Assembly: GCF_900770955.1 (NCBI RefSeq)
Contig: NZ_CAAGLX010000026.1
Coordinates: 59,412-123,411, forward strand
DNA length: 64,000 bases
Source: an uncultured Phascolarctobacterium sp.
GTDB taxonomy: Bacteria; Bacillota; Negativicutes; Acidaminococcales; Acidaminococcaceae
Direction: 5' to 3'
In this document: positions 52,705 to 60,308 of the stretch, one piece after another
Position numbering within the stretch: the stretch's first letter is position 1
Layout: every line of letters starts with the position of its first letter
Position numbers and translations under genes: made by a program
The notes under the pieces: generated by a model
The model's input: the letters and a program-made list of their open reading frames with translations, nothing else
Told to the model about the DNA's origin: nothing
Database searches by the model: none

Positions 52705-53511
52705 ATGGTAACACTGAAAGAAGATACCAGAAAATCTATTGCCGAACTAACCTTGATGGATGATATTTTCATGAACAAGGTCTTTGAAAACGACATCGGG
52801 CGTACCGCGCTGCTGTTGCGAATTATCCTAAAGAATGATAAGATAAAGGTGATAAAGGCTACAACGCAGCAGAAACTCAAAAATTTGCTCGGACATGATT
52901 TGCAGCTGGACATTTTGGCACAAAACGAAAACGGTACGCTCTTTAACGTAGAAATACAAAATCAAAGCAGTGGTGCAGCGGCACGCAGAGCACGCTATCA
53001 TCTGAGCCTGCTTGATTCACTGAGTCTGCCTAAGGGCAAGACCTATAAGCAGCTGCCGGATAATTATGTTGTTTTTATTACTCAAAATGATGTGCTCAAG
53101 GGCGGTTTGCCGTTATATCACATCAACAGAAAAATTGAGGAAAACGATAAAGCTTTTGCTGACGGCTCACATATCATCTATGTAAATAATAAAATTAAAG
53201 ATGATACGCCGTTAGGCAGGCTGATGCATGATTTTACCTGCAAAAATCCTGACGATATGTATTATCCCGAGTTAGCAGAAAAAGCAAGATATTTTAAGGA
53301 AACAGAAAAGGGGTTGACGAACATGGGTGATGTATTTGAAAAATTTGCAGCAAAAAGGGCTAAAGAAGCAGCAGAAGCAACTACCAAAGAAAATAAGATT
53401 GAATTTGCCAAGGGACTCTTGGCTGATGGTATGAGTATTGAGTTCACCGTGCGTCACTCCAAGCTGTCGGAAGCAGAGGTGCGTGAGCTGGCCTCTAAGC
53501 TGAGTGCATAA
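52705..53511 (+). CDS. Rpn family recombination-promoting nuclease / transposase-like protein
   Basis: The 268-residue protein belongs to the PD-(D/E)XK transposase-like (Rpn/YhgA-like) family. It begins LTLMDDIFMNKVFEND. The catalytic core has Asp69 in GHDLQLDILAQ and Glu83-x-Gln85 in FNVEIQNQ, and RRARYHLSLLDS follows. The C-terminus (KRAKEAAEATTKENKIEFAK, then LLADGMSIEFTVRHSKLSEA) is a helical tail typical of the family. Rpn proteins are metal-dependent DNA nucleases, and some protect against phage. It stands alone between a terminator-bearing leader and a convergent gene. No terminal inverted repeats were noticed, so it is probably not an active transposon. Confidence 0.88.
   Translation: MVTLKEDTRKSIAELTLMDDIFMNKVFENDIGRTALLLRIILKNDKIKVIKATTQQKLKNLLGHDLQLDILAQNENGTLFNVEIQNQSSGAAARRARYHLSLLDSLSLPKGKTYKQLPDNYVVFITQNDVLKGGLPLYHINRKIEENDKAFADGSHIIYVNNKIKDDTPLGRLMHDFTCKNPDDMYYPELAEKARYFKETEKGLTNMGDVFEKFAAKRAKEAAEATTKENKIEFAKGLLADGMSIEFTVRHSKLSEAEVRELASKLSA
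53323..53511 (+). CDS. Candidate intragenic antitoxin (RpnS-like)
   Basis: Within the rpn gene, ATG 53323 is in the same frame (codon 207) and has AAAAGGGG nine bases upstream, a good ribosome site. It would give a 62-residue protein identical to the C-terminal tail of Rpn. Small proteins made from inside rpn genes have been reported to block the nuclease (RpnS). The internal start is visible, but its use and role are inferred. Confidence 0.45.
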   Translation: MGDVFEKFAAKRAKEAAEATTKENKIEFAKGLLADGMSIEFTVRHSKLSEAEVRELASKLSA

Positions 53512-53621
53512 TAGAAAAAGCCGGTTGTGTATGCTGCCAAGTCTTTGGGGAAGGTAAGCATATATCTGAAGACTGTTAATGGGATGAACTTCTGATATAA
53601 GAATACCGGGTACTGGTATTT

Positions 53622-53666
53622 GCAAAAAAAGCTGTTGTACGTTTGCTTGCGTACAACAGCTTTTGT
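53622..53666. terminator. Bidirectional terminator between rpn and the ECF gene
   Basis: AAAAGCTGTTGTACG and its exact complement form a 15-bp stem with an eight-base loop, flanked by A and T runs. It serves the - strand ECF gene and may also end rpn transcription. Confidence 0.87.
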
Positions 53667-53680
53667 GTTAGCGGTAAAAA

Positions 53681-54214
53681 TTATTTGCGGAAGATTTTAT
53701 CGAAGCGCTCCAACAGACCTGCCTTGAAGCAAAGCACCAGACCGCCGACTGCGCCGACTGCTGCCTGCAGAATCTGGTAGGGCAGCTTGATGTAAGCGTA
53801 GTGCGGTGTGCTGTAAATAAAGGCACGCCCCAGAGAATAGCCCACAACCATGATAACAGCGCCTAAAATTACGCCGAGAGCAGCGCCTTTGAAGCTTACC
53901 TTACCGCCGCGGTGTGCCAACAGGCAGATGACAACAGCCTGAATGCCGTGAGTAACCAGAGAAACGAACATCGGTGTCGGGTAGAAGAATAAATCGCCCA
54001 AGAAGGCACCCACGCCGCCGACGATGAAAGCAGCTTTAGGATCGTCCAGCAGAATGGCTGCTGTGCAGATGATAACATCATTAAGATATAAGTGGCCGCC
54101 GGGTACCGGCAGGCCGAAGGAGCTCATCATAATATTGAGCGCCATAAACAGTGCGGTGATGCAGATTGCCAAGGTAGCATTACTTTTTTGTGCTTTGTGT
54201 TCTATATGTTCCAT
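53681..54214 (-). CDS. ECF transporter S component
   Basis: The 177-residue protein is almost wholly hydrophobic, with about six helices: LAICITALFMALNIMMSSFG, then GGHLYLNDVIICTAAILL, VGGVGAFLGDLFFYPTPMFV and others. The helix-1 alanine-rich surface and a short length suit an energy-coupling-factor substrate-binding subunit. These subunits bind a vitamin or metal and work with shared EcfA, EcfA' and EcfT subunits, which are not encoded here. The substrate is unknown. The PTPMFVSLVTHGIQA part resembles S components annotated for pyrimidine, thiamine-precursor or related vitamins. No riboswitch was recognised upstream. Confidence 0.8.
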   Translation of the reverse strand: MEHIEHKAQKSNATLAICITALFMALNIMMSSFGLPVPGGHLYLNDVIICTAAILLDDPKAAFIVGGVGAFLGDLFFYPTPMFVSLVTHGIQAVVICLLAHRGGKVSFKGAALGVILGAVIMVVGYSLGRAFIYSTPHYAYIKLPYQILQAAVGAVGGLVLCFKAGLLERFDKIFRK

Positions 54215-54374
54215 ATAAACATTCCCCTCTTTGATAAGATGATAAAAACTATTATATCGCTGTTTGGTTATAATAATATTACCAGAACAGAAAAATTATC
54301 TATGGTCAGATTAGCCAGGGAATTTCTTTCGCTAATTCTTCATAAAATTTTTGGTAGAATAAAGCAGGTATTTT

Positions 54375-54383
54375 TGGTATAAT
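54375..54383 (+). promoter_or_regulatory. Extended -10 promoter of pyrH
   Basis: TTGGTATAAT gives an extended -10 element (TG-N-TATAAT, with TATAAT at 54378-54383). No good -35 box is visible at the usual distance. Confidence 0.5.
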
Positions 54384-54429
54384 TATTGAATAGAGTATAG
54401 GAATAAGTAAAAAATGGGAGGTCGCTATC

Positions 54430-55158
54430 GTGACAGAACTTAAGAAATTCAAACGTGTAGTTTTAAAGCTTAGTGGTGAAGCCCTGGCCGGTGAAAAAGG
54501 CTTTGGCATTGATCCGACAGTAGTATATGCTATGGCCAAGCAAATCAAGGCTGTAGTTGAGACAGGTGTAGAGGTTGCTATCGTTAACGGTGGCGGTAAC
54601 TTCTGGCGCGGACTCAGCGGCAGCAACAAGGGCATGGACCGTGCTACTGCTGACTACATGGGAATGCTGGCAACCGTTATCAACTCTTTGGCGTTGCAGG
54701 ATGCTTTGGAAAACTTAGAGGTTCCGACCCGTGTGCAGACCGCTATTGAAATGCGTCAGATTGCAGAACCCTACATTCGCCGCCGTGCTATCCGTCATAT
54801 GGAAAAAGCAAGAGTCGTAATTTTTGCCGCTGGTACCGGTAACCCCTATTTCTCCACCGATACCACCGCTGCTCTGCGTGCTGCGGAAATCGAAGCAGAC
54901 GCAATCCTGATGGCTAAAAAAGGCGTAGATGGTGTTTATGACAGCGATCCGGCAGTTAATCCGGATGCGAAGAAATTTGATGAGCTGCCTTACATCGAGG
55001 TTATCAAACGTCATCTCAGCGTAATGGATTCCACTGCAATCAGCCTGTGCATGGATAACAACATTCCTATTGTAGTATTTAATATTGATGAACCGGGTAA
55101 CATTCTGCGTGCTGCTGCAGGCGAAAAAATTGGTACCCTGGTAGGAGGTAAGGAATAA
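54430..55158 (+). CDS. pyrH: UMP kinase
   Basis: The 242-residue protein starts at GTG, seven bases after GGAGGT. It shows KRVVLKLSGEALAGEKGFG near the start, VNGGGNFWRG near residue 56, and the UMP-binding AAGTGNPYFSTDTTAALRA near 137. It phosphorylates UMP to UDP as a hexamer, usually under UTP feedback. frr overlaps its stop by one base. The order pyrH-frr-uppS-cdsA-dxr is standard in bacteria. Confidence 0.97.
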   Translation: MTELKKFKRVVLKLSGEALAGEKGFGIDPTVVYAMAKQIKAVVETGVEVAIVNGGGNFWRGLSGSNKGMDRATADYMGMLATVINSLALQDALENLEVPTRVQTAIEMRQIAEPYIRRRAIRHMEKARVVIFAAGTGNPYFSTDTTAALRAAEIEADAILMAKKGVDGVYDSDPAVNPDAKKFDELPYIEVIKRHLSVMDSTAISLCMDNNIPIVVFNIDEPGNILRAAAGEKIGTLVGGKE

Positions 55159-55721
55159 TGGCAACAGTTAATGAAATTATCAGCGGTATCGAGAGTAAGA
55201 TGGAAAAATCCGTCGCTGCTCTGCGTGTAGACCTGGCAAGCCTGCGTGCTGGCCGTGCAACTCCCTCTCTGCTGGAGAAGGTTATGGTTGATTACTACGG
55301 TTCCCCGACACCTGTAACTCAGGTTGCAAGCGTAACCGTACCGGAACCGCGTATGATTGTTATTCAACCTTGGGAGAAAAACATCCTGAAGGATATCGAA
55401 AAAGCAATTATGAAATCCGATCTCGGTCTGAATCCGAACAGCGACGGCATCTGCATTCGTCTGAACCTGCCGCAGCTGACCGAAGAGCGTCGTAAGGATC
55501 TGGTTAAGGTTGTACATAAAAAAGCCGAGGAATACCGTGTTGTAGTCCGCAACCTGCGCCGTGATGCCAACGATGCTATCAAAAAGACCGAAAAAGCTAA
55601 GGAAATCACTGAGGACGAGGCTAAGAAGGGTACCGATAAGGTACAGAAGCTGACTGATAAGGTTATGAAAGAAATCGACGCTGCAGCTGCTAACAAAGAA
55701 AAAGAAGTAATGGAAGTATAA
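55158..55721 (+). CDS. frr: Ribosome recycling factor
   Basis: The 187-residue protein begins by overlapping the pyrH stop (TAATG). It shows LRAGRATPSLLEKVMVDYYG near residue 29, PWEKNILKDIEKAI near 74, and LNLPQLTEERRKDLVKVVHK near 102, the three-helix and small beta domains of the family. With EF-G it splits the ribosome after termination. It is followed by a one-base-overlapping small gene. Confidence 0.97.
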   Translation: MATVNEIISGIESKMEKSVAALRVDLASLRAGRATPSLLEKVMVDYYGSPTPVTQVASVTVPEPRMIVIQPWEKNILKDIEKAIMKSDLGLNPNSDGICIRLNLPQLTEERRKDLVKVVHKKAEEYRVVVRNLRRDANDAIKKTEKAKEITEDEAKKGTDKVQKLTDKVMKEIDAAAANKEKEVMEV

Positions 55722-55924
55722 TGGAAATTCCACAGGTTTTGGCACTGCCTCTTCAGGAGGCTGCCCGCCGTCTGGAGGCCGCAGGCTGCACCTATGAGGT
55801 ACAGCTTCTGCTGCCGCCGCGTGCAAGCGAAGCAGACTTTGAAGGGCGCGAGGTGCGCAGATATGTAGTAAGACAACAGCAGTTGTCTGCTAATAGATTA
55901 GCTCTTACCATTGTGTATAGATAA
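55721..55924 (+). CDS. Single PASTA-like domain miniprotein
   Basis: The 67-residue protein overlaps the frr stop by one base. Its first half, IPQVLALPLQEAARRLEAAG, matches the PASTA start pattern (P-x-V-x-G-x3-x-EA-x3-L-x-x-AG). The second half (RYVVRQQQL, then LALTIVYR) matches the domain's beta-strand end. PASTA domains normally sit outside the cell on Ser/Thr kinases and penicillin-binding proteins. This one has no signal or membrane segment and would be cytoplasmic. I know no function for such a protein. Confidence 0.6.
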   Translation: MEIPQVLALPLQEAARRLEAAGCTYEVQLLLPPRASEADFEGREVRRYVVRQQQLSANRLALTIVYR

Positions 55925-55941
55925 GAAAGGAGGTGCGACGA

Positions 55942-56106
55942 ATGGCTCTGAAAATTGATAAGGATTCTTGCGTAGGCTGTGGTACTTGTGCTGCTACCTG
56001 CCCCGTTGGCGCTATTACTGAAGTTGACGGTAAATATGAAATCGGTGAAGACTGCGTAGAATGCGGCGCTTGCGCTGCTAGCTGCCCGGTTGGCGCTATC
56101 GAGTAA
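55942..56106 (+). CDS. 2[4Fe-4S] ferredoxin
   Basis: The 54-residue protein has the full length of a clostridial-type ferredoxin. Two C-x2-C-x2-C-x3-C-P motifs are present: Cys10, 13, 16, 20 and Cys38, 41, 44, 48, each followed by PVGAI. They bind two low-potential [4Fe-4S] clusters. A strong AGGAGGTG precedes the ATG. Ferredoxins are the main electron carriers of anaerobes, and IspG, encoded a few kilobases downstream, needs such a donor. A terminator follows. Confidence 0.95.
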   Translation: MALKIDKDSCVGCGTCAATCPVGAITEVDGKYEIGEDCVECGACAASCPVGAIE

Positions 56107-56130
56107 TTCAAGATTGCAATGCAAAATCAG

Positions 56131-56171
56131 GAAGGCGGCCTCCCGCAAGGGGGAGGCTCGCCTCTTCTTTA
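56131..56171 (+). terminator. Intrinsic terminator after ferredoxin
   Basis: AGGCG-CCTCCC-GCAA-GGGAGG-CGCCT (with one or two unpaired bases) is followed by a T-rich stretch. Confidence 0.8.
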
Positions 56172-56229
56172 ATCATGGAAAAAAGTAAGGAAAACTAAAA
56201 GCAAGTTACAAATTTTAGCGAAGGGCTTG

Positions 56230-57018
56230 ATGCTTGTGTTTAGAGGCTTGTTTCAAACAAAAAATAAGACTACTAATAATATCGTAATGCATACTGAGGA
56301 TCTGGATATGCAGAATATTCCTCAGCATATTGCTATTATTATGGACGGCAACGGTCGCTGGGCTAAGGCTCAGGGTAAGGTGCGTACCTTTGGCCACCAG
56401 GCCGGAGCAGAAACACTGAAAACTATTGTCCGTGCAGCTGATAAGCTGGGAGTAAAGGTTATCAGTGCTTATGCATTTTCTACCGAAAACTGGAAGCGTC
56501 CGGTGACGGAGGTAAACTTCATCATGGAGCTTTTAAGCCGTTATCTGACCAACGAAATTGATGAATTTAACGAAAACAACGTACAGGTGCGTTTTATCGG
56601 CTCGCGTAAAGGTCTGCCTGAGATTGTGCAGCAAAAGATGGACCACGCAATCGAGGCAACGAAAAACAACACCGGTATTATTTTGAATTTGGCTATAAAC
56701 TACGGCGGACAGGCAGAAATTCTGCATGCTGTGCGTACCATTGCGGCAGAAGCCGCCAACGGTACTCTTGCCGTAGACGATATAGATAATAATGTGGTTG
56801 AAAACCATTTGTATACCAAGGGCCTGCCTGCGCCGGATCTGCTTATCCGTCCGGGCGGTGATTTGCGTATCAGCAACTTTTTGCTCTGGCAGATTGCTTA
56901 TGCCGAAATCTGGACGACTAAGGTGTTCTGGCCGGAGTTTACACCGGATCATCTGGTGGAGGCGATTTTGGCTTATCAAGGGCGCGAGCGCCGTTTCGGC
57001 GGCTTAGTCAGCCGGTAA
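56230..57018 (+). CDS. uppS: Isoprenyl transferase (undecaprenyl diphosphate synthase)
   Basis: The protein has about 262 residues from the ATG at 56230, five bases after AAGGG. The start is not certain, since later in-frame methionines exist. It shows IAIIMDGNGRWAKAQG with the catalytic aspartate near residue 39, AYAFSTENWKRP near 80, and RPGGDLRISNFLLWQIAYAE near 205. It builds the C55 lipid carrier for peptidoglycan and envelope polymers. The last bases belong to a direct repeat (57014-57043). Confidence 0.95.
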   Translation: MLVFRGLFQTKNKTTNNIVMHTEDLDMQNIPQHIAIIMDGNGRWAKAQGKVRTFGHQAGAETLKTIVRAADKLGVKVISAYAFSTENWKRPVTEVNFIMELLSRYLTNEIDEFNENNVQVRFIGSRKGLPEIVQQKMDHAIEATKNNTGIILNLAINYGGQAEILHAVRTIAAEAANGTLAVDDIDNNVVENHLYTKGLPAPDLLIRPGGDLRISNFLLWQIAYAEIWTTKVFWPEFTPDHLVEAILAYQGRERRFGGLVSR

Positions 57019-57043
57019 GAAGCCGTATACGTCGTCAGGGCTC
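57014..57043 (+). repeat. Direct repeat, copy 1 (overlaps the uppS stop)
   Basis: Thirty bases starting GGTAAGAAG and ending CGTCAGGGCTC match copy 2 at 57126-57155 at 27 of 30 positions. The uppS stop codon lies inside it. A G+C-rich, hairpin-forming stretch (57044-57115, with GTACGAGTATGTAC) separates the copies. Confidence 0.75.
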
Positions 57044-57125
57044 CTAGCAGTACGAGTATGTACGGCGTCGTCGCCCTTCCTCGTCTCCGGCATCTTCCCG
57101 GCTGCCTAGAGGAAGGAAAAAAATA

Positions 57126-57155
57126 GGTAAGAAGTCGTATAATTCGTCAGGGCTC
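57126..57155 (+). repeat. Direct repeat, copy 2
   Basis: This is the second copy of the 30-base repeat, 112 bases after the first. It stands between uppS and cdsA and is not coding. Confidence 0.75.
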
Positions 57156-57194
57156 AAATAAATCTAATAACTCAAAGAAGGATGTATTTTAACT

Positions 57195-58073
57195 ATGTTA
57201 ACACGTATTATTACCGGTGTAATCGGTATTGTGGCAGCAGTCGGCATTATCACTAAGGGTGGCATGCTTTTTAATGGAGCTGTTGCGGTTTTGGCTGCTG
57301 TGGCCTGGTACGAATACCACAAGATGGTGGAGAACAAGGGATATCATGCTTACACGCTGACCGGCGGCATTGGTGCAGTGCTGATGGTTCTGGTGGCAGG
57401 CGCAGGCTATTATTTTGAGCTGGAGGGCGTTTATACGCTGGCGTTTATTGTGATGCTGATGGCGCTGTTCTTCATACTAAGTACGATTGAAGGCCTGTGG
57501 CTGCATTGCAACCGAGGCGAGCAGCATTGGGCTGAGAGCAGTGCGCTGACTGCCTGGGGCATGCTGTACTGCGGCCTTTTGTTTGCACACATTATTTTGC
57601 TGCGCTCCTTTGACGGCGGTCCGCATATCGACTTGGGCTTCCGTGTGTTTGAGTACGGCGAAATCTGCCTGTGGATTGTGCTTTTGGGCACCTGGGCCAG
57701 CGATACCTTCGCATATTTCTTCGGCCGTGCCTTCGGCAAGACACCGTTCTGCAGCGTCAGCCCGAAGAAATCCTTTGAGGGTGCAGTCTGCGGCTTTGTC
57801 GGCTGCTTTGTGACCGTGCTGTTTTTGTGCATTATCTGCCTGGGTATTGCCCTGTGGCATGCTGTGGCAGTGGCGCTGGCGGTGGCAATTTTTGCTCCGG
57901 TAGGCGATTTGATTGAATCCATTGTCAAACGCAGCTTTGATATCAAGGATTCCGGTAAGATTTTCCCTGGTCACGGCGGTGTGCTGGACCGTTTCGACAG
58001 CCTGCTGTTTACAGCACCGGTTGTATATTATCTGCTGATGATTATCAGCGCTTTATCTATGTTTCAAGAATAG
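57195..58073 (+). CDS. cdsA: Phosphatidate cytidylyltransferase
   Basis: The 292-residue membrane protein has about eight helices. The CDP-diglyceride synthase signature near its end includes SDTFAYFFGRAFGKTPF near residue 168, SPKKSFEGAVCGF near 188, and HGGVLDRFDSLLF near 260. It makes CDP-diacylglycerol from CTP and phosphatidic acid for phospholipids. It follows uppS as in most bacteria. Confidence 0.95.
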   Translation: MLTRIITGVIGIVAAVGIITKGGMLFNGAVAVLAAVAWYEYHKMVENKGYHAYTLTGGIGAVLMVLVAGAGYYFELEGVYTLAFIVMLMALFFILSTIEGLWLHCNRGEQHWAESSALTAWGMLYCGLLFAHIILLRSFDGGPHIDLGFRVFEYGEICLWIVLLGTWASDTFAYFFGRAFGKTPFCSVSPKKSFEGAVCGFVGCFVTVLFLCIICLGIALWHAVAVALAVAIFAPVGDLIESIVKRSFDIKDSGKIFPGHGGVLDRFDSLLFTAPVVYYLLMIISALSMFQE

Positions 58074-58083
58074 AGGATAGCAA

Positions 58084-59235
58084 ATGAAAAATATTTCTAT
58101 TTTGGGCAGTACAGGCTCTATTGGTCGTCAGACGCTGGAGGTTGCTGCTGCCAATCCTGAAAAGCTGAAAGTACGTGCCTTGGCTGCGCATAAAAGCGAC
58201 GAGCTTTTGGAACAGCAGATTAAGCAGTTTGAGCCCGATATTGCTGTTTTGACGGACAAGGACGCTGCTAAACGCTTAGCTGACCGCTATCACGGCAAGA
58301 CGGAAATCTTAGCCGGGGAGGAAGGCCTTCTGGCTGCCGCTACCTACGAGGGAGCGGATACCGTTCTCGGTTCGATGGTAGGTTATGCCGGTCTGCGCCC
58401 GACATTGGCTGCTATTGCCTGCGGCAAGGACATTGCGCTGGCGAATAAGGAAACACTTGTTGCTGCCGGCAGCATTGTTATGGAGGCTGTGCGTAAGCAC
58501 GGCGTAAGCCTGACTCCTGTGGACAGCGAGCACAGTGCTATTTTCCAATCCTTGCGTGGTGGCACGGAAAAGGAAGTCAAGCGCCTGATTATTACGGCGA
58601 GCGGCGGTCCGTTCCGCGGTAAAAAACGCAGTGAGCTGGAAAATGTAACCTTGGCGCAATGCCTCAATCATCCCAACTGGAGCATGGGGCAGAAGGTAAC
58701 GCTTGATTCCTCTACACTGGCCAACAAGGGCCTGGAGGTTATGGAGGCACATTGGCTGTTTGATATGCCTTATGATAAAATTGCGGTTGTCGTGCATCCG
58801 CAAAGCATTGTACACAGTCTGGTAGAGTTCTGTGACGGCAGTGTGATTGCCCAGCTGGGTGTGCCTGATATGCGTTTGCCGATTCAGTTCGCCTTGAGCT
58901 GGCCGGAGCGCTATGATTACAGCTTTGAACAGCTTGATCTTGTTGCTGCGGGTAATCTTACCTTTGAAGCACCTGATTTAGAAGCATTTCCTTCCTTGAA
59001 AATCGCTATTGACTGCGGTAAGGCCGGCGGCACTCTGCCATGTGCCTTCAATGCTGCCAACGAGGAGGCAGTGTATGCCTTTTTGGCAGGCAAAATTAAA
59101 TATTTGGATATTCCTTATATTACTGCTACGGTTACAGCGCAGCATAACAATGTTTTGCGTCCGCAACTGGAGGATATCGAAGCGACAGACGCTTGGGCGC
59201 GTGCTGCAGCTCAAGGTGTTATTGCTAAATTATAG
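58084..59235 (+). CDS. dxr: 1-deoxy-D-xylulose 5-phosphate reductoisomerase
   Basis: The 383-residue protein has NADPH-binding LGSTGSIGRQTLEV at residues 6-19, DSEHSAIFQSL near 147, SGGPFRG near 175, and HPNWSMGQKVTLDSSTLANKG (by parts) near 198. It converts DXP to MEP, the committed step of the non-mevalonate isoprenoid pathway. ispG of the same pathway follows after rseP. Confidence 0.97.
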   Translation: MKNISILGSTGSIGRQTLEVAAANPEKLKVRALAAHKSDELLEQQIKQFEPDIAVLTDKDAAKRLADRYHGKTEILAGEEGLLAAATYEGADTVLGSMVGYAGLRPTLAAIACGKDIALANKETLVAAGSIVMEAVRKHGVSLTPVDSEHSAIFQSLRGGTEKEVKRLIITASGGPFRGKKRSELENVTLAQCLNHPNWSMGQKVTLDSSTLANKGLEVMEAHWLFDMPYDKIAVVVHPQSIVHSLVEFCDGSVIAQLGVPDMRLPIQFALSWPERYDYSFEQLDLVAAGNLTFEAPDLEAFPSLKIAIDCGKAGGTLPCAFNAANEEAVYAFLAGKIKYLDIPYITATVTAQHNNVLRPQLEDIEATDAWARAAAQGVIAKL

Positions 59236-59278
59236 ACTGAATGCCGGCAAAACCTGCCGACTATCGTAAGGAGGTACA

Positions 59279-60295
59279 ATGCTTACAATTTTAGCCGCTG
59301 TTTTTGTTTTTGGTGTGCTGGTTACGGTACACGAATTCGGTCATTTTATTACGGCAAAGCTCACAGGTATGCGTGTTGATGAATTTGCCATCGGCTTTGG
59401 TCCTAAGCTTTATCAGCAAAAGGACGGCGATACTTTGTACAGCCTGCGGGCTATTCCGTTGGGTGGCTATAATAAAATCGCAGGCATGGATCCCGATGAT
59501 CCGCCTGAACCCGGAACCTTTAAATCCAAGCCGATACCGTCCAGAATGCTGGTTATTCTGGCAGGTGCACTGATGAATTTCCTTTTGCCTATTATTCTCT
59601 TCAGCGGCATTTTTATGCTGGAGGGCAGACAGGAGCTGGTGAACGAACCGGTTCTGGGCACTGTTGTAGACGGTATGGCTGCTGGCAGAGCGGGCTTGCG
59701 TAACGGCGACCGCATTCTGACGATTAACAATAAGCCTGTTGCTACCTGGACGGAGGTTGTTACTAACCTGCGTGCGAGCGGCACTAATCCTGTAACGCTT
59801 ACTGCCGAAAGTCAGGGAGCTGTAAAAAGCTACACTATGACTCCAGTGTATGACAGGGAGGCAGGCCGTCCCTTAATCGGCATCAGCCCTAAGTTCAACA
59901 AGGTCAGCCTGGGCTTTTTCGGCTCGATTAAGGAAGGCTGTGTATATACCAAAAATATTATCATTTCCATGCTGAATGGCCTGTACAAGATAGTTTCCGG
60001 CAATGCCCCGGCTGAGGTGGCCGGTCCTATCGGTGTGGCGCAGATGGCAGGTCAGGTAGCGGAAAAGGGTATGCTGCCGCTGATTACCTTTGTTGCCTTT
60101 TTGAGCATTAACCTGGGCGTTATCAACCTGCTGCCGCTTCCTGCACTTGACGGCGGACACTTTGTGCTGCTGCTTTTGGAAGGTCTGCGCGGTAAACCGC
60201 TCGGCAGCAAGGCTATGACAAACATTCAGATGGTTGGTATTGCGCTGATTTTAGCGCTGACAGTATTTTCCACCTTTAAGGATATAACACGTTAA
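59279..60295 (+). CDS. rseP: RseP-type site-2 intramembrane metalloprotease
   Basis: The 338-residue membrane protein has the zinc motif HEFGH at residues 18-22, IGFGPKLYQ near 39, RAIPLGGYNKIAGMDP near 56, and a PDZ domain (about 115-195: GRAGLRNGDRILTINNKPV). The second catalytic motif NLLPLPALDGGHF is near 280. It cuts transmembrane segments, typically anti-sigma factors or signal peptides. No anti-sigma gene is adjacent. Confidence 0.95.
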   Translation: MLTILAAVFVFGVLVTVHEFGHFITAKLTGMRVDEFAIGFGPKLYQQKDGDTLYSLRAIPLGGYNKIAGMDPDDPPEPGTFKSKPIPSRMLVILAGALMNFLLPIILFSGIFMLEGRQELVNEPVLGTVVDGMAAGRAGLRNGDRILTINNKPVATWTEVVTNLRASGTNPVTLTAESQGAVKSYTMTPVYDREAGRPLIGISPKFNKVSLGFFGSIKEGCVYTKNIIISMLNGLYKIVSGNAPAEVAGPIGVAQMAGQVAEKGMLPLITFVAFLSINLGVINLLPLPALDGGHFVLLLLEGLRGKPLGSKAMTNIQMVGIALILALTVFSTFKDITR

Positions 60296-60308
60296 GAGGT
60301 GAACGAAA

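Noticed and set aside
52705..53511. An active transposon around the rpn gene
   Set aside because: No terminal inverted repeats or target-site duplications were seen. Rpn proteins are usually stand-alone genes.
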